From an uncultured Clostridia bacterium (GTDB lineage: Bacteria; Bacillota; Clostridia; Christensenellales; CAG-138), in the NCBI GenBank assembly GCA_937913075.1, contig CALEPU010000088.1, forward strand, positions 1 through 9,476: DNA of 9,476 bases, read 5' to 3'. The notes beneath the pieces are model-generated. The model was not told the origin of the DNA and did no database searches. It saw nothing but the letters and a program-made list of their open reading frames with translations. The translations under genes were made by a program, and so were the position numbers. This document shows, in pieces, positions 1 through 5,755 of this stretch (the first letter of the stretch is position 1; each line of letters opens with the position of its first letter).

Positions 1-2
1 CC

Positions 3-224
3 GACGAAGGAACGGACGAGGTGCAGTACGTAAAGGTGCCTGACCTTAAAGGGCTTACGCCGCTTCAGGCTTACGACGCGTTGAAAGCAGTCGGGCTTGT
101 TATGGATTACGACGGCGATCCGGCGGGCTATGCCTATTTGCAGGATGTGTCCCCCGGCACCACCGTGAAGGTCGGCATAAAGATAAAGGTCTACTTCCGC
201 TTTTACGATCCCTCCGCAAACTAA
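3..224 (+). CDS. C-terminal end of a class B penicillin-binding protein (SpoVD/PBP2 type), PASTA domain; 5' truncated
   Basis: This is the last 73 codons of a gene that starts before the window; the frame is open from base 3 and stops at TAA 222-224. The visible protein is one PASTA domain: a VPDLKGLTPLQAYDALKAVG segment, then SPGTTVKVGIKIKVYF, which matches the family pattern VPdl.G.t..eA...L...Gl ... sPGt.v..G..v.v. In PBPs of Bacillota this small extracytoplasmic module follows the transpeptidase domain and is thought to bind the cell wall or muropeptides. A PASTA-tailed PBP directly before murE is the usual place of spoVD or pbpB in the dcw cluster, so a septal or spore-cortex transpeptidase is inferred. 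The catalytic domain is outside the window, so PBP2 and SpoVD cannot be told apart, and a PASTA Ser/Thr kinase is a less likely alternative. A GTG at 21 is an in-frame internal codon, not a start. Confidence 0.82.
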   Translation, partial: DEGTDEVQYVKVPDLKGLTPLQAYDALKAVGLVMDYDGDPAGYAYLQDVSPGTTVKVGIKIKVYFRFYDPSAN

Positions 225-271
225 TTCCGCGTTTTGACGAGAGCTTATGACCCCAAAAGGAGTTTAAGAAT

Positions 272-1726
272 ATGCTTCTTTCCGAATTGTTAAAAGACAC
301 GGGCTATCGCCTGATAAGAGGCGACGCCGATATAACGCGCATCGAATACGACTCCCGCAGGGTAAAGCAGGGCGAGCTTTTTGCCTGCGTCGTGGGCACC
401 TTCCTCGACGGGCATGAGTTCGCGGGCTCTGCCGCGGCAAACGGCGCATCCGCCCTTATAGTGGAGCATGAGCTCGATATTGACCTGCCGCAGGCAGTTG
501 TGCCCAACACAAGGCGCGCTATGGCGGAGCTTGCTATGAAGCTCTACGATTATCCCGCGCGTCAGCTCAAAATAATCGGCGTTACCGGAACGAACGGCAA
601 GACCACCACTACCTACATGATAAAATCCGTCGCGGAGAAATGCGGTCTCAAGGTCGGTCTTATCGGAACCATACGCAACATCATAGGCAGCCGCGTGATA
701 AGCACCCAGCGCACTACTCCGGAGTCCACCGAGCTGCAGGAGATACTGCGCGAGATGGTAAACGAGCACGTCGACCTCGTCGTTATGGAGGTCAGCTCGC
801 ACTCGCTCGATCAGGAGCGCGTGTACGGAATCGAGTTTGAGATAGGCGGCTTTACAAACCTGACGCAGGATCATCTCGACTATCACAAGACCTTTGAAAA
901 CTACCTCGCCGCAAAGAAAAAGCTCTTTGAGCGCAGCGGTTTTGCGGTCGTCAACGCGGACGACACCCATTCCCCCGCTCTTTTACAGGGGCTCGATATC
1001 CCGCGCATGACCTACGGTGTGCGCGAGAAGGCCGATATCTCGGCAGCTAACATCGAGATAAACGTGGGCGACGTCGAGTTTGACATGAGCACGCCCATAG
1101 GCGCAGCGCATGTGAGCGTACCGATACCCGGTCTTTTCAACGTTTTCAACGCAATGCTCGCGGTCGGCATCTGCATAAGGCTCGGCTATCCCATGAGCGC
1201 AATAGTCGACGGGCTTGCGGCGGTTGCAGGAGTGACCGGCAGAATGCAGGCGCTTGACACGGCTGGCTTTGATTTCAGCGTGATACTGGACTTTGCCCAC
1301 ACTCCCGACGGACTCATCAACCTGTTGACGAGCGTGCGCGAGTTTGCGAAGAAGAGAATAATAACGGTATTCGGCTGCGGCGGCGACAGGGACAAGGCAA
1401 AGCGCCCCATAATGGGCGAAGCCGCCGGCAGGTACTCGGATTTCTGTGTTGTAACGAGCGACAATCCCCGTACCGAGGATCCCATGAGGATAATCGGCAA
1501 CGTGCTCGACGGCGTAAACAAGACCGCTGTTGAATACGTGGTGATACAGAACAGGCGCGAGGCGATTAAGTACGCGCTGACCCACGCGGGCAAGGACGAC
1601 GTTGTGGTGCTTGCGGGCAAGGGACACGAGACCTATCAGGAGATAAACGGAGTCAAGTATCCGTTTGACGAGCAGGTCGTAGTAAGCGAGCTCCTTTCAG
1701 AGCTTCGGCAGAGCCGCGGCCAATAA
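272..1726 (+). CDS. murE: UDP-N-acetylmuramoyl-L-alanyl-D-glutamate--2,6-diaminopimelate ligase (MurE)
   Basis: MurE is the cytoplasmic ATP-dependent ligase that adds the third stem-peptide residue to UDP-MurNAc-L-Ala-D-Glu. The 484-residue protein has the normal length and all three Mur ligase domains. The N-terminal UDP-binding part holds DSRRVKQGELF (about 27-37). The central ATPase has the P-loop GVTGTNGKTTTT (103-114), RTTPEST (147-153), EVSSHSLDQERV (173-184), TNLTQDHLDYH (195-205) and AAKKKLF (213-219), where the family carries a carbamylated lysine. The C-terminal domain has GRMQ, DFAHTPDGL (340-348), GCGGDRD (368-374) and DNPR (397-400). DNPR is the known signature for meso-diaminopimelate rather than L-lysine, so this cell wall is predicted to be DAP type. 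The ATG at 272 follows AAAAGGAG (255-262) by nine bases. It lies 47 bases after the PBP gene with no terminator between, so cotranscription is likely. murF, the usual next gene in many Clostridia, is not present. Confidence 0.97.
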   Translation: MLLSELLKDTGYRLIRGDADITRIEYDSRRVKQGELFACVVGTFLDGHEFAGSAAANGASALIVEHELDIDLPQAVVPNTRRAMAELAMKLYDYPARQLKIIGVTGTNGKTTTTYMIKSVAEKCGLKVGLIGTIRNIIGSRVISTQRTTPESTELQEILREMVNEHVDLVVMEVSSHSLDQERVYGIEFEIGGFTNLTQDHLDYHKTFENYLAAKKKLFERSGFAVVNADDTHSPALLQGLDIPRMTYGVREKADISAANIEINVGDVEFDMSTPIGAAHVSVPIPGLFNVFNAMLAVGICIRLGYPMSAIVDGLAAVAGVTGRMQALDTAGFDFSVILDFAHTPDGLINLLTSVREFAKKRIITVFGCGGDRDKAKRPIMGEAAGRYSDFCVVTSDNPRTEDPMRIIGNVLDGVNKTAVEYVVIQNRREAIKYALTHAGKDDVVVLAGKGHETYQEINGVKYPFDEQVVVSELLSELRQSRGQ

Positions 1727-1756
1727 GGTCGTAAAGGCACGGAGGTAATACGTAAG

Positions 1757-2782
1757 ATGCAGGAATATGCGAGAATAATTTTTGCAATGCTGACGGCAGC
1801 CGCCGTTGTTATACTTGCGGCGCCCCTGTTCATACCAATGCTGCGCCGTTTAAAGTACGGTCAGGTGGAGCGCGAGGAGGGTCCTCATGCGCACTCCGCA
1901 AAGGAGGGCACGCCCTCGATGGGCGGCATAATGTTCATAATCGGCATTATCGCCGCAACGCTCGCATTTGCCAAGAGGGGAACCGAAAGCATGTATTCCC
2001 TCCCCTCCCTCATAATAATGGTAGGATTTGGGCTCGTTGGCTTCCTCGATGATTTTATCAAGATAAGGCATAAGCGTAACCTCGGTCTTCGCGCTTACCA
2101 GAAGATAATCGCGCAGGTGCTTTTATCCGCGGCAGTCGCGGTATTCGCCTACAAATACATCGGCACCGAGGTATATTTTGCGATCACCCACACGAGCGTC
2201 GACTTCGGCTTCTGGTATATCCCCCTCGTAATGTTTATGGTTATCGCCATAGTCAACAGCACCAACCTTACCGACGGGCTTGACGGGCTCGCTTCCGGTG
2301 TAACTCTCGTTTACTCCGCTGCGATGGGAATAATGTTCATCTACCTCGCAAAGGTATTCACCGGCGCGTTTGCCGATATGCCAATCATGACCGCCGAGTC
2401 CGACGGTATGCTTTCAATGGCGGTATTCGCCTTCGCTGTGGCGGGCGGCTGCATGGGGTTCCTCTCCTGCAACAGCTACCCCGCAAAGGTATTCATGGGC
2501 GACACCGGCTCCATGGCGTTGGGCGGCGCGATATGCGCTATGGTGCTCTATTCGCGGCACCTGTTCCTCTTCCTGCTGATGGGCTGCTGCATAGTAGCCT
2601 CCGCGGTAAGCGTGGTTTTGCAGGTCGGCTCCTTCAAGCTTCGCCATGGCAAGAGGATATTCAAGATGGCTCCTCTGCATCACCACTTTGAGCTCAAAGG
2701 GCATGCCGAGACCAAGATAGTAACGGGCTATATGATAGTCACTGCTTTCGCGTGCTGCATCGCCCTGCTGCTGTTCATGTAA
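1757..2782 (+). CDS. mraY: Phospho-N-acetylmuramoyl-pentapeptide-transferase (MraY)
   Basis: MraY is the integral membrane enzyme that transfers phospho-MurNAc-pentapeptide from UDP to undecaprenyl phosphate, giving lipid I. The 341-residue protein has about ten hydrophobic segments, as expected. Diagnostic motifs are in order: TPSMGG (52-57); GFLDDF (95-100), whose paired aspartates belong to the Mg2+/phosphate site; KRNLGL (106-111); NSTNLTDGLDGLASG (167-181); the Mg2+-linked GDTGSMALGG (248-257); and APLHHHFELKG (305-315), the HHH motif. After the HHH motif the protein reads GHAE, where E. coli and B. subtilis MraY have GW(P/S)E, a mild departure near the C-terminus. The ATG at 1757 follows GGAGG (1741-1745) by eleven bases, and the gap from murE is 30 bases, so the two are probably one transcription unit. 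Downstream lies the structured 2783-3158 block. Confidence 0.97.
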   Translation: MQEYARIIFAMLTAAAVVILAAPLFIPMLRRLKYGQVEREEGPHAHSAKEGTPSMGGIMFIIGIIAATLAFAKRGTESMYSLPSLIIMVGFGLVGFLDDFIKIRHKRNLGLRAYQKIIAQVLLSAAVAVFAYKYIGTEVYFAITHTSVDFGFWYIPLVMFMVIAIVNSTNLTDGLDGLASGVTLVYSAAMGIMFIYLAKVFTGAFADMPIMTAESDGMLSMAVFAFAVAGGCMGFLSCNSYPAKVFMGDTGSMALGGAICAMVLYSRHLFLFLLMGCCIVASAVSVVLQVGSFKLRHGKRIFKMAPLHHHFELKGHAETKIVTGYMIVTAFACCIALLLFM

Positions 2783-2848
2783 GCTGACGCTGCGCTTTTC
2801 GGAGCGGTCGTGCGGCTGCGTGACCTCCGATGATAAATCGGCTTCACT

Positions 2849-2865
2849 CCCGCAAACAATGCGGG
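2849..2865 (+). repeat. Inverted repeat, perfect 6-bp stem and 5-base loop
   Basis: CCCGCA at 2849-2854 pairs perfectly with TGCGGG at 2860-2865 around the loop AACAA. A smaller perfect hairpin, CCGAT/ATCGG with loop GATAA, precedes it at 2827-2841. There is no T tract after either, so neither is an intrinsic terminator. They are listed as parts of the structured spacer; no function can be assigned. Confidence 0.55.
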
Positions 2866-2985
2866 CAACGACTTTGTTTTCACCCGTCCGGTCTTATGAC
2901 GGCAATACGGCGTGGTTCTGTTGGCACTTGGCACGCCTCATTACCGGCGGCAACGCTTGCGGCTTCCCCGAGCTATAAGGCGAAG

Positions 2986-3025
2986 GGTGCTTGCAAGAGG
3001 AAGGCTCCCTCCCCTTGCAAGCGCC
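2986..3025 (+). repeat. Strong 12-bp stem-loop around the GCTTGCAAG/CTTGCAAGC inverted repeat
   Basis: Bases 2986-2997 (GGTGCTTGCAAG) pair with 3014-3025 (CTTGCAAGCGCC): eleven Watson-Crick pairs and one G-T pair. Beyond an A-C mismatch, further partial pairing extends into the 16-base loop (2998-3013). The oligo-T tract begins only at 3043, 17 bases after the stem, so this hairpin is not by itself a standard intrinsic terminator. It may be the core of a repeat element or a stabilising RNA structure. Confidence 0.65.
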
Positions 3026-3028
3026 TTG

Positions 3029-3049
3029 ACCGGACCGGACGGTTTTTTT
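3029..3049 (+). terminator. Possible Rho-independent terminator or attenuator with T7 tract
   Basis: ACCG (3029-3032) and CGGT (3040-3043) can form a short stem around a seven-base loop, directly followed by seven T (3043-3049). The local stem is only four pairs, plus a G-T pair, which is weak. However, the ten bases GACCGGACGG at 3033-3042 are an exact reverse complement of CCGTCCGGTC at 2884-2893, so a stronger long-range stem could close just before the T tract. If it terminates fully, murD, ftsW and ftsQ need another promoter, and I see no convincing one between here and murD. Partial termination is the better reading. Confidence 0.4.
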
Positions 3050-3059
3050 AAGAGCATAC

Positions 3060-3088
3060 TGCGCCGGGCGACATGCACGCTCGGCGCA
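3060..3088 (+). repeat. 11-bp inverted repeat hairpin upstream of murD
   Basis: TGCGCCGGGCG at 3060-3070 pairs with CGCTCGGCGCA at 3078-3088, with one G-T pair, around the loop ACATGCA. It is followed not by a T tract but by ATATAAAAAG, and then by a second stem, GCCCTC/GGGGGC (3103-3120). Both would lie in the murD leader RNA. They may affect stability or translation, or be remnants of an inserted repeat. Confidence 0.6.
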
Positions 3089-3141
3089 TCGGGATATAAA
3101 AAGCCCTCGCTTTGGGGGGCAATTACCGCTTCCTTTGCGGC

Positions 3142-3150
3142 GGAGAAAGG
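3142..3150 (+). promoter_or_regulatory. Ribosome binding site that fixes the murD start
   Basis: GGAG (3142-3145) followed by AAAGG (3146-3150) lies eight bases before the ATG at 3159. An in-frame TTG at 3135 lies upstream of this site and would add MRRRKAKD, which is not part of the MurD fold. The ATG at 3159 is therefore preferred. Confidence 0.75.
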
Positions 3151-3158
3151 CGAAAGAT

Positions 3159-4526
3159 ATGGAAAAGAAGACAGCACTGATAGTCGGTATGGCGAAGAGC
3201 GGCGTATCCTCCGCAAAGCTTTTGTATAAGCAGGGATACCGCGTTATAATAAACGACCTCAAGCCCGAGATAGAAGGGCTCTCCGAGGCACTTGCAGACG
3301 TCGAGTACGAGAGCTGTCTCGGGGTTGCGCCGGAGGCGCTTTTAGACGGGGTCGATCTAATGGTGCTCTCCCCCGTTATACCCATATTCCGTCCCTTCGT
3401 CAAGACGGCGATATTAAAGGGTATCGAGGTCATAGGCGAGATAGAACTCGGCTACCGTTACTGCGACCGCGGGACAAGGTTCGTATGCATCGGCGGCACC
3501 AACGGCAAGACAACGACAACCGCGCTGACGGGCGAGATATTCAAGGCGGACTGTGCAAAAAAAGCCGATGGCAGCAAGACATTTGTATTGGGCAACATAG
3601 GCATACCCATTACAGAGCACGCGCTTGAAACCAAGGCGGGCGATACGGTCGTTGCAGAGACCGCCTCATTACAGCTTGAAAGCATAGTTGATTTCCGCGC
3701 GAACGCAGCGGGGCTCATCAACATAACCGAGGATCACATCAACCGTTTCGGCTCAATGGACGCATACATCGCCGCCAAAATGCGTATGTTTGAGAACCAG
3801 ACCGAAGACGACATTGCGGCGCTCAACACCGACGACCCCATCGTGATGCGGGCAAAGACCCGTGCACACGTTTACCTCTTCTCCTATCGGCATGAGGTCG
3901 ATGAGGGCGCATTCGTGCGGAACGGCATGATAATATTCCGTCATGAGGGCTGTGAGACCGAGGTCATACCGGCAGATCAGCTCGGCATACCGGGCAACCA
4001 CAACCTTGAAAACGCGCTGTGCGCTGTTTGTCTCTCGCTCGGAATGGGCGTCGATGCAGAGGTGCTGCGCGAGGTGCTGCGCACCTTCAAGGGCGTCGAG
4101 CACAGGATCGAGTTCACAAGGGTGCTTGAAGGGGTCACCTATTACAACGATTCCAAGGGCACCAACCCCGACTCGACAATAATGGCAGTGCGCGCCATGA
4201 AGCAGCCTACGGTGCTGTTATTGGGTGCGGGCAACTATGATAAGCAGAGCGATTACCGCCCCGTGTTCCGCGAATTTAACGGCAAGGTAAAGGCTGTTGT
4301 CGTCAACGGTTCAAACACGCGGGCTATTATGCAGGCTGCCGCGGACGAGGGCTACAAGGATATCTACCCCGTGCCGGATGACTTCCGCGAGATGATACTG
4401 ACGGCAAAGGCGCTGGCGGCTCCCGGCGACGCGGTACTGCTCTCCCCCGCCTGCGCAAGCTGGGGCATGTTTACCGACTACGAGGAGCGCGGCAGGATAT
4501 TTAAGGACATCGTAAACTCGCTTTGA
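3159..4526 (+). CDS. murD: UDP-N-acetylmuramoyl-L-alanine--D-glutamate ligase (MurD)
   Basis: MurD is the cytoplasmic ATP-dependent ligase that adds D-glutamate to UDP-MurNAc-L-Ala, the step before MurE. The protein is 455 residues from the ATG at 3159, normal for the family. It opens with a Rossmann-like UDP-binding domain (ALIVGMAKSG, 6-15). The ATPase P-loop is GGTNGKTTTT (112-121). ETASLQLESI (167-176) matches the MurD E.SSFQL segment, and NITEDHINRFGSMDAYIAAK (188-207) matches the N.t.DH.dRH block, with phenylalanine in place of the usual histidine after the arginine. The C-terminal domain has NDSKGTNPDS (330-339), LLGAGNYDK (354-362) and LSPACASWGMF (428-438) followed by EERG. The gene follows the structured spacer and ends 20 bases before ftsW with no terminator between, so murD, ftsW and ftsQ look like one operon. 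Confidence 0.97.
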   Translation: MEKKTALIVGMAKSGVSSAKLLYKQGYRVIINDLKPEIEGLSEALADVEYESCLGVAPEALLDGVDLMVLSPVIPIFRPFVKTAILKGIEVIGEIELGYRYCDRGTRFVCIGGTNGKTTTTALTGEIFKADCAKKADGSKTFVLGNIGIPITEHALETKAGDTVVAETASLQLESIVDFRANAAGLINITEDHINRFGSMDAYIAAKMRMFENQTEDDIAALNTDDPIVMRAKTRAHVYLFSYRHEVDEGAFVRNGMIIFRHEGCETEVIPADQLGIPGNHNLENALCAVCLSLGMGVDAEVLREVLRTFKGVEHRIEFTRVLEGVTYYNDSKGTNPDSTIMAVRAMKQPTVLLLGAGNYDKQSDYRPVFREFNGKVKAVVVNGSNTRAIMQAAADEGYKDIYPVPDDFREMILTAKALAAPGDAVLLSPACASWGMFTDYEERGRIFKDIVNSL

Positions 4527-4546
4527 TAAGCTGAAAGGGCAGTTTT

Positions 4547-5755
4547 ATGGAGGAAAGCAAGGGCAAAATACTGAGCTTTTCCGAGAGCGCTGCAAAGCGC
4601 GGCTCGGCAGGTGATGCAAAGGATGTGGTCGGGGGTACTGTGCCCAAGGCACAGAAGCACCACTTTGACTTTGCGCTGTTCATAGTGCTCGTCATGATAT
4701 GCGCCTTCGGTCTTGTAATGCTGTTTTCCGCGAGCTATTATTATGCCCAGTCGTCTACCGGCGACGGTCTTCACTACGTCAAGAAGCAGTTGGTGTTTTT
4801 CGCGGTCGGAATGGTCGCGCTTTTGGTGCTTTCCCATATAAAGTACACGGCCTATCAAAAGCTTGCGTTTTTCGCCTACCTCGTGCTCATCGCTCTGCTC
4901 GTATTAACGCTGCTTATGGGCAAGGTTCACAACGAATCAAAGCGTTGGCTTCAGGTGGGACCGATAGAAATTCAGCCCTCAGAATTTACAAAGTTCGTCA
5001 TGGTCATCGTATGCGCCAATTATATGACGGTGCGCAGGGCGAAAATGGGCAGCTTCCTCCAAGGCATACTGCCCGTGCTGGTTTACATGGTAGTACCCTG
5101 CTATCTCATTTACAAGCAGCCCAATCTCTCTATGGTCATAGTCGTTACCATAACGACCTTCCTCATGCTTTATTTGGGCGGAGGTAATCCCTTCCAGTTA
5201 GCGCTCATGATAGTAGTCGGTCTGATAGGCGCGTATTTACTCGCGCGAGTCGCCGACTATCGAAGCAGCAGGGTGGATATTTGGTTAAGCCGCGACCCAT
5301 GGCAGGATGCCTCCGGCGACGGCTACCAGATAGTCCAATCTCTTTATGCCTTCGGCAACGGCGGTTTCTTCGGTCAAGGCATCAATTACAGCCGTCAGAA
5401 GCTTTTATTTCTCCCCTACCGCGAGAGCGACTTTATACTCTCGATAATCGGAGAGGAGCTTGGGTTCGTCGGCTGTTTCGTGCTGATCGCGGCATATATG
5501 TTTGTAATTTACCGCGGCATCCGTATAGCGATGCGCTGCCGCGATCGCTTCGGCAGTCTGACGGCGGCCGGCATCACGGGTGTATTGGCGATACAGGTAA
5601 TCGTCAATATAGGGGTCGTCACCAACACTCTGCCCGCAACAGGGCAGACGCTTCCGCTTGTAAGCTCGGGCGGCACCTCTATGATGGTGTTCCTTGCGGC
5701 GATGGGTATACTTTTGAACATTTCACGCTATACAGAGGTCAAGAGCAAAAGATGA
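4547..5755 (+). CDS. ftsW: SEDS-family peptidoglycan glycosyltransferase FtsW (or paralogue SpoVE)
   Basis: SEDS proteins polymerise lipid II into glycan strands in partnership with a class B PBP, such as the one at the window start. The 402-residue protein has a 40-residue polar cytoplasmic head and about ten membrane segments. Family motifs are RWLQVGPIEIQPSEFTK (133-149), QPNLS (191-195, QPdLg in many homologues), GDGYQIVQSLYAFGNGG (257-273), SRQKLLFLP (282-290), SDFILSIIGEELGFVG (294-309) and TLPATGQTLPLVSSGGTS (361-378). Asp295 in SDF corresponds to the conserved aspartate essential in SEDS enzymes. The ATG at 4547 follows GAAAGGG (4533-4539) by seven bases. The stop overlaps the ftsQ start in ATGA. 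Placement between murD and ftsQ fits FtsW or SpoVE; RodA is less likely from context. Sequence alone does not separate vegetative FtsW from sporulation SpoVE. Confidence 0.93.
   Translation: MEESKGKILSFSESAAKRGSAGDAKDVVGGTVPKAQKHHFDFALFIVLVMICAFGLVMLFSASYYYAQSSTGDGLHYVKKQLVFFAVGMVALLVLSHIKYTAYQKLAFFAYLVLIALLVLTLLMGKVHNESKRWLQVGPIEIQPSEFTKFVMVIVCANYMTVRRAKMGSFLQGILPVLVYMVVPCYLIYKQPNLSMVIVVTITTFLMLYLGGGNPFQLALMIVVGLIGAYLLARVADYRSSRVDIWLSRDPWQDASGDGYQIVQSLYAFGNGGFFGQGINYSRQKLLFLPYRESDFILSIIGEELGFVGCFVLIAAYMFVIYRGIRIAMRCRDRFGSLTAAGITGVLAIQVIVNIGVVTNTLPATGQTLPLVSSGGTSMMVFLAAMGILLNISRYTEVKSKR

Larger units (their letters stand above)
2783..3158 (+). other. 376-base non-coding, hairpin-rich spacer between mraY and murD
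   Basis: This is the longest gene-free stretch in the window. Short open frames cross it on both strands, but none has a good ribosome site, a recognisable domain or natural-looking composition (they are rich in R, S, P and K). It holds a succession of inverted repeats: CCGAT/ATCGG (2827-2841), CCCGCA/TGCGGG (2849-2865), CCGTC/GACGG (2884-2902), a 12-bp stem (2986-3025), an 11-bp stem (3060-3088) and GCCCTC/GGGGGC with one G-T pair (3103-3120). A run of seven T lies at 3043-3049. A tandem TTGGCAC repeat sits at 2921-2934. No convincing promoter was found. It could be a processed or attenuating leader for murD, a small RNA, or an inserted non-autonomous repeat. That it is structured is seen directly; the role is unknown. 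Confidence 0.7.

Noticed and set aside
2921..2934. Tandem TTGGCAC repeat considered as the -24 element of a sigma-54 promoter
   Set aside because: No TTGC(A/T) element follows either TGGCAC at the required five-base spacing, so the -12 half is missing.
2830..3051. Short forward open frames within the mraY-murD spacer (2830-3051 and 2912-3229)
   Set aside because: Composition is rich in Arg, Ser, Pro and Lys with no domain, no Shine-Dalgarno site, and they run through inverted repeats and into murD; non-coding structure explains the region better.
3026..3054. TTGACC at 3026-3031 considered as a -35 for a murD promoter
   Set aside because: The best -10 at 17 bases is TAAGAG, a poor match, and the spacer is the terminator-like stem and T tract.
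2894..3433. Reverse-strand open frame of about 179 codons across the spacer and the murD 5' end
   Set aside because: It overlaps murD on the opposite strand, has no visible ribosome site and no recognisable domain; it is a by-product of GC-rich codon structure.
5281..5751. Upstream extension of the ftsQ reading frame inside ftsW
   Set aside because: The region encodes the conserved SEDS motifs in the ftsW frame; the extension is Arg/Pro-rich shadow sequence, and the ATGA overlap at 5752 is the natural start.
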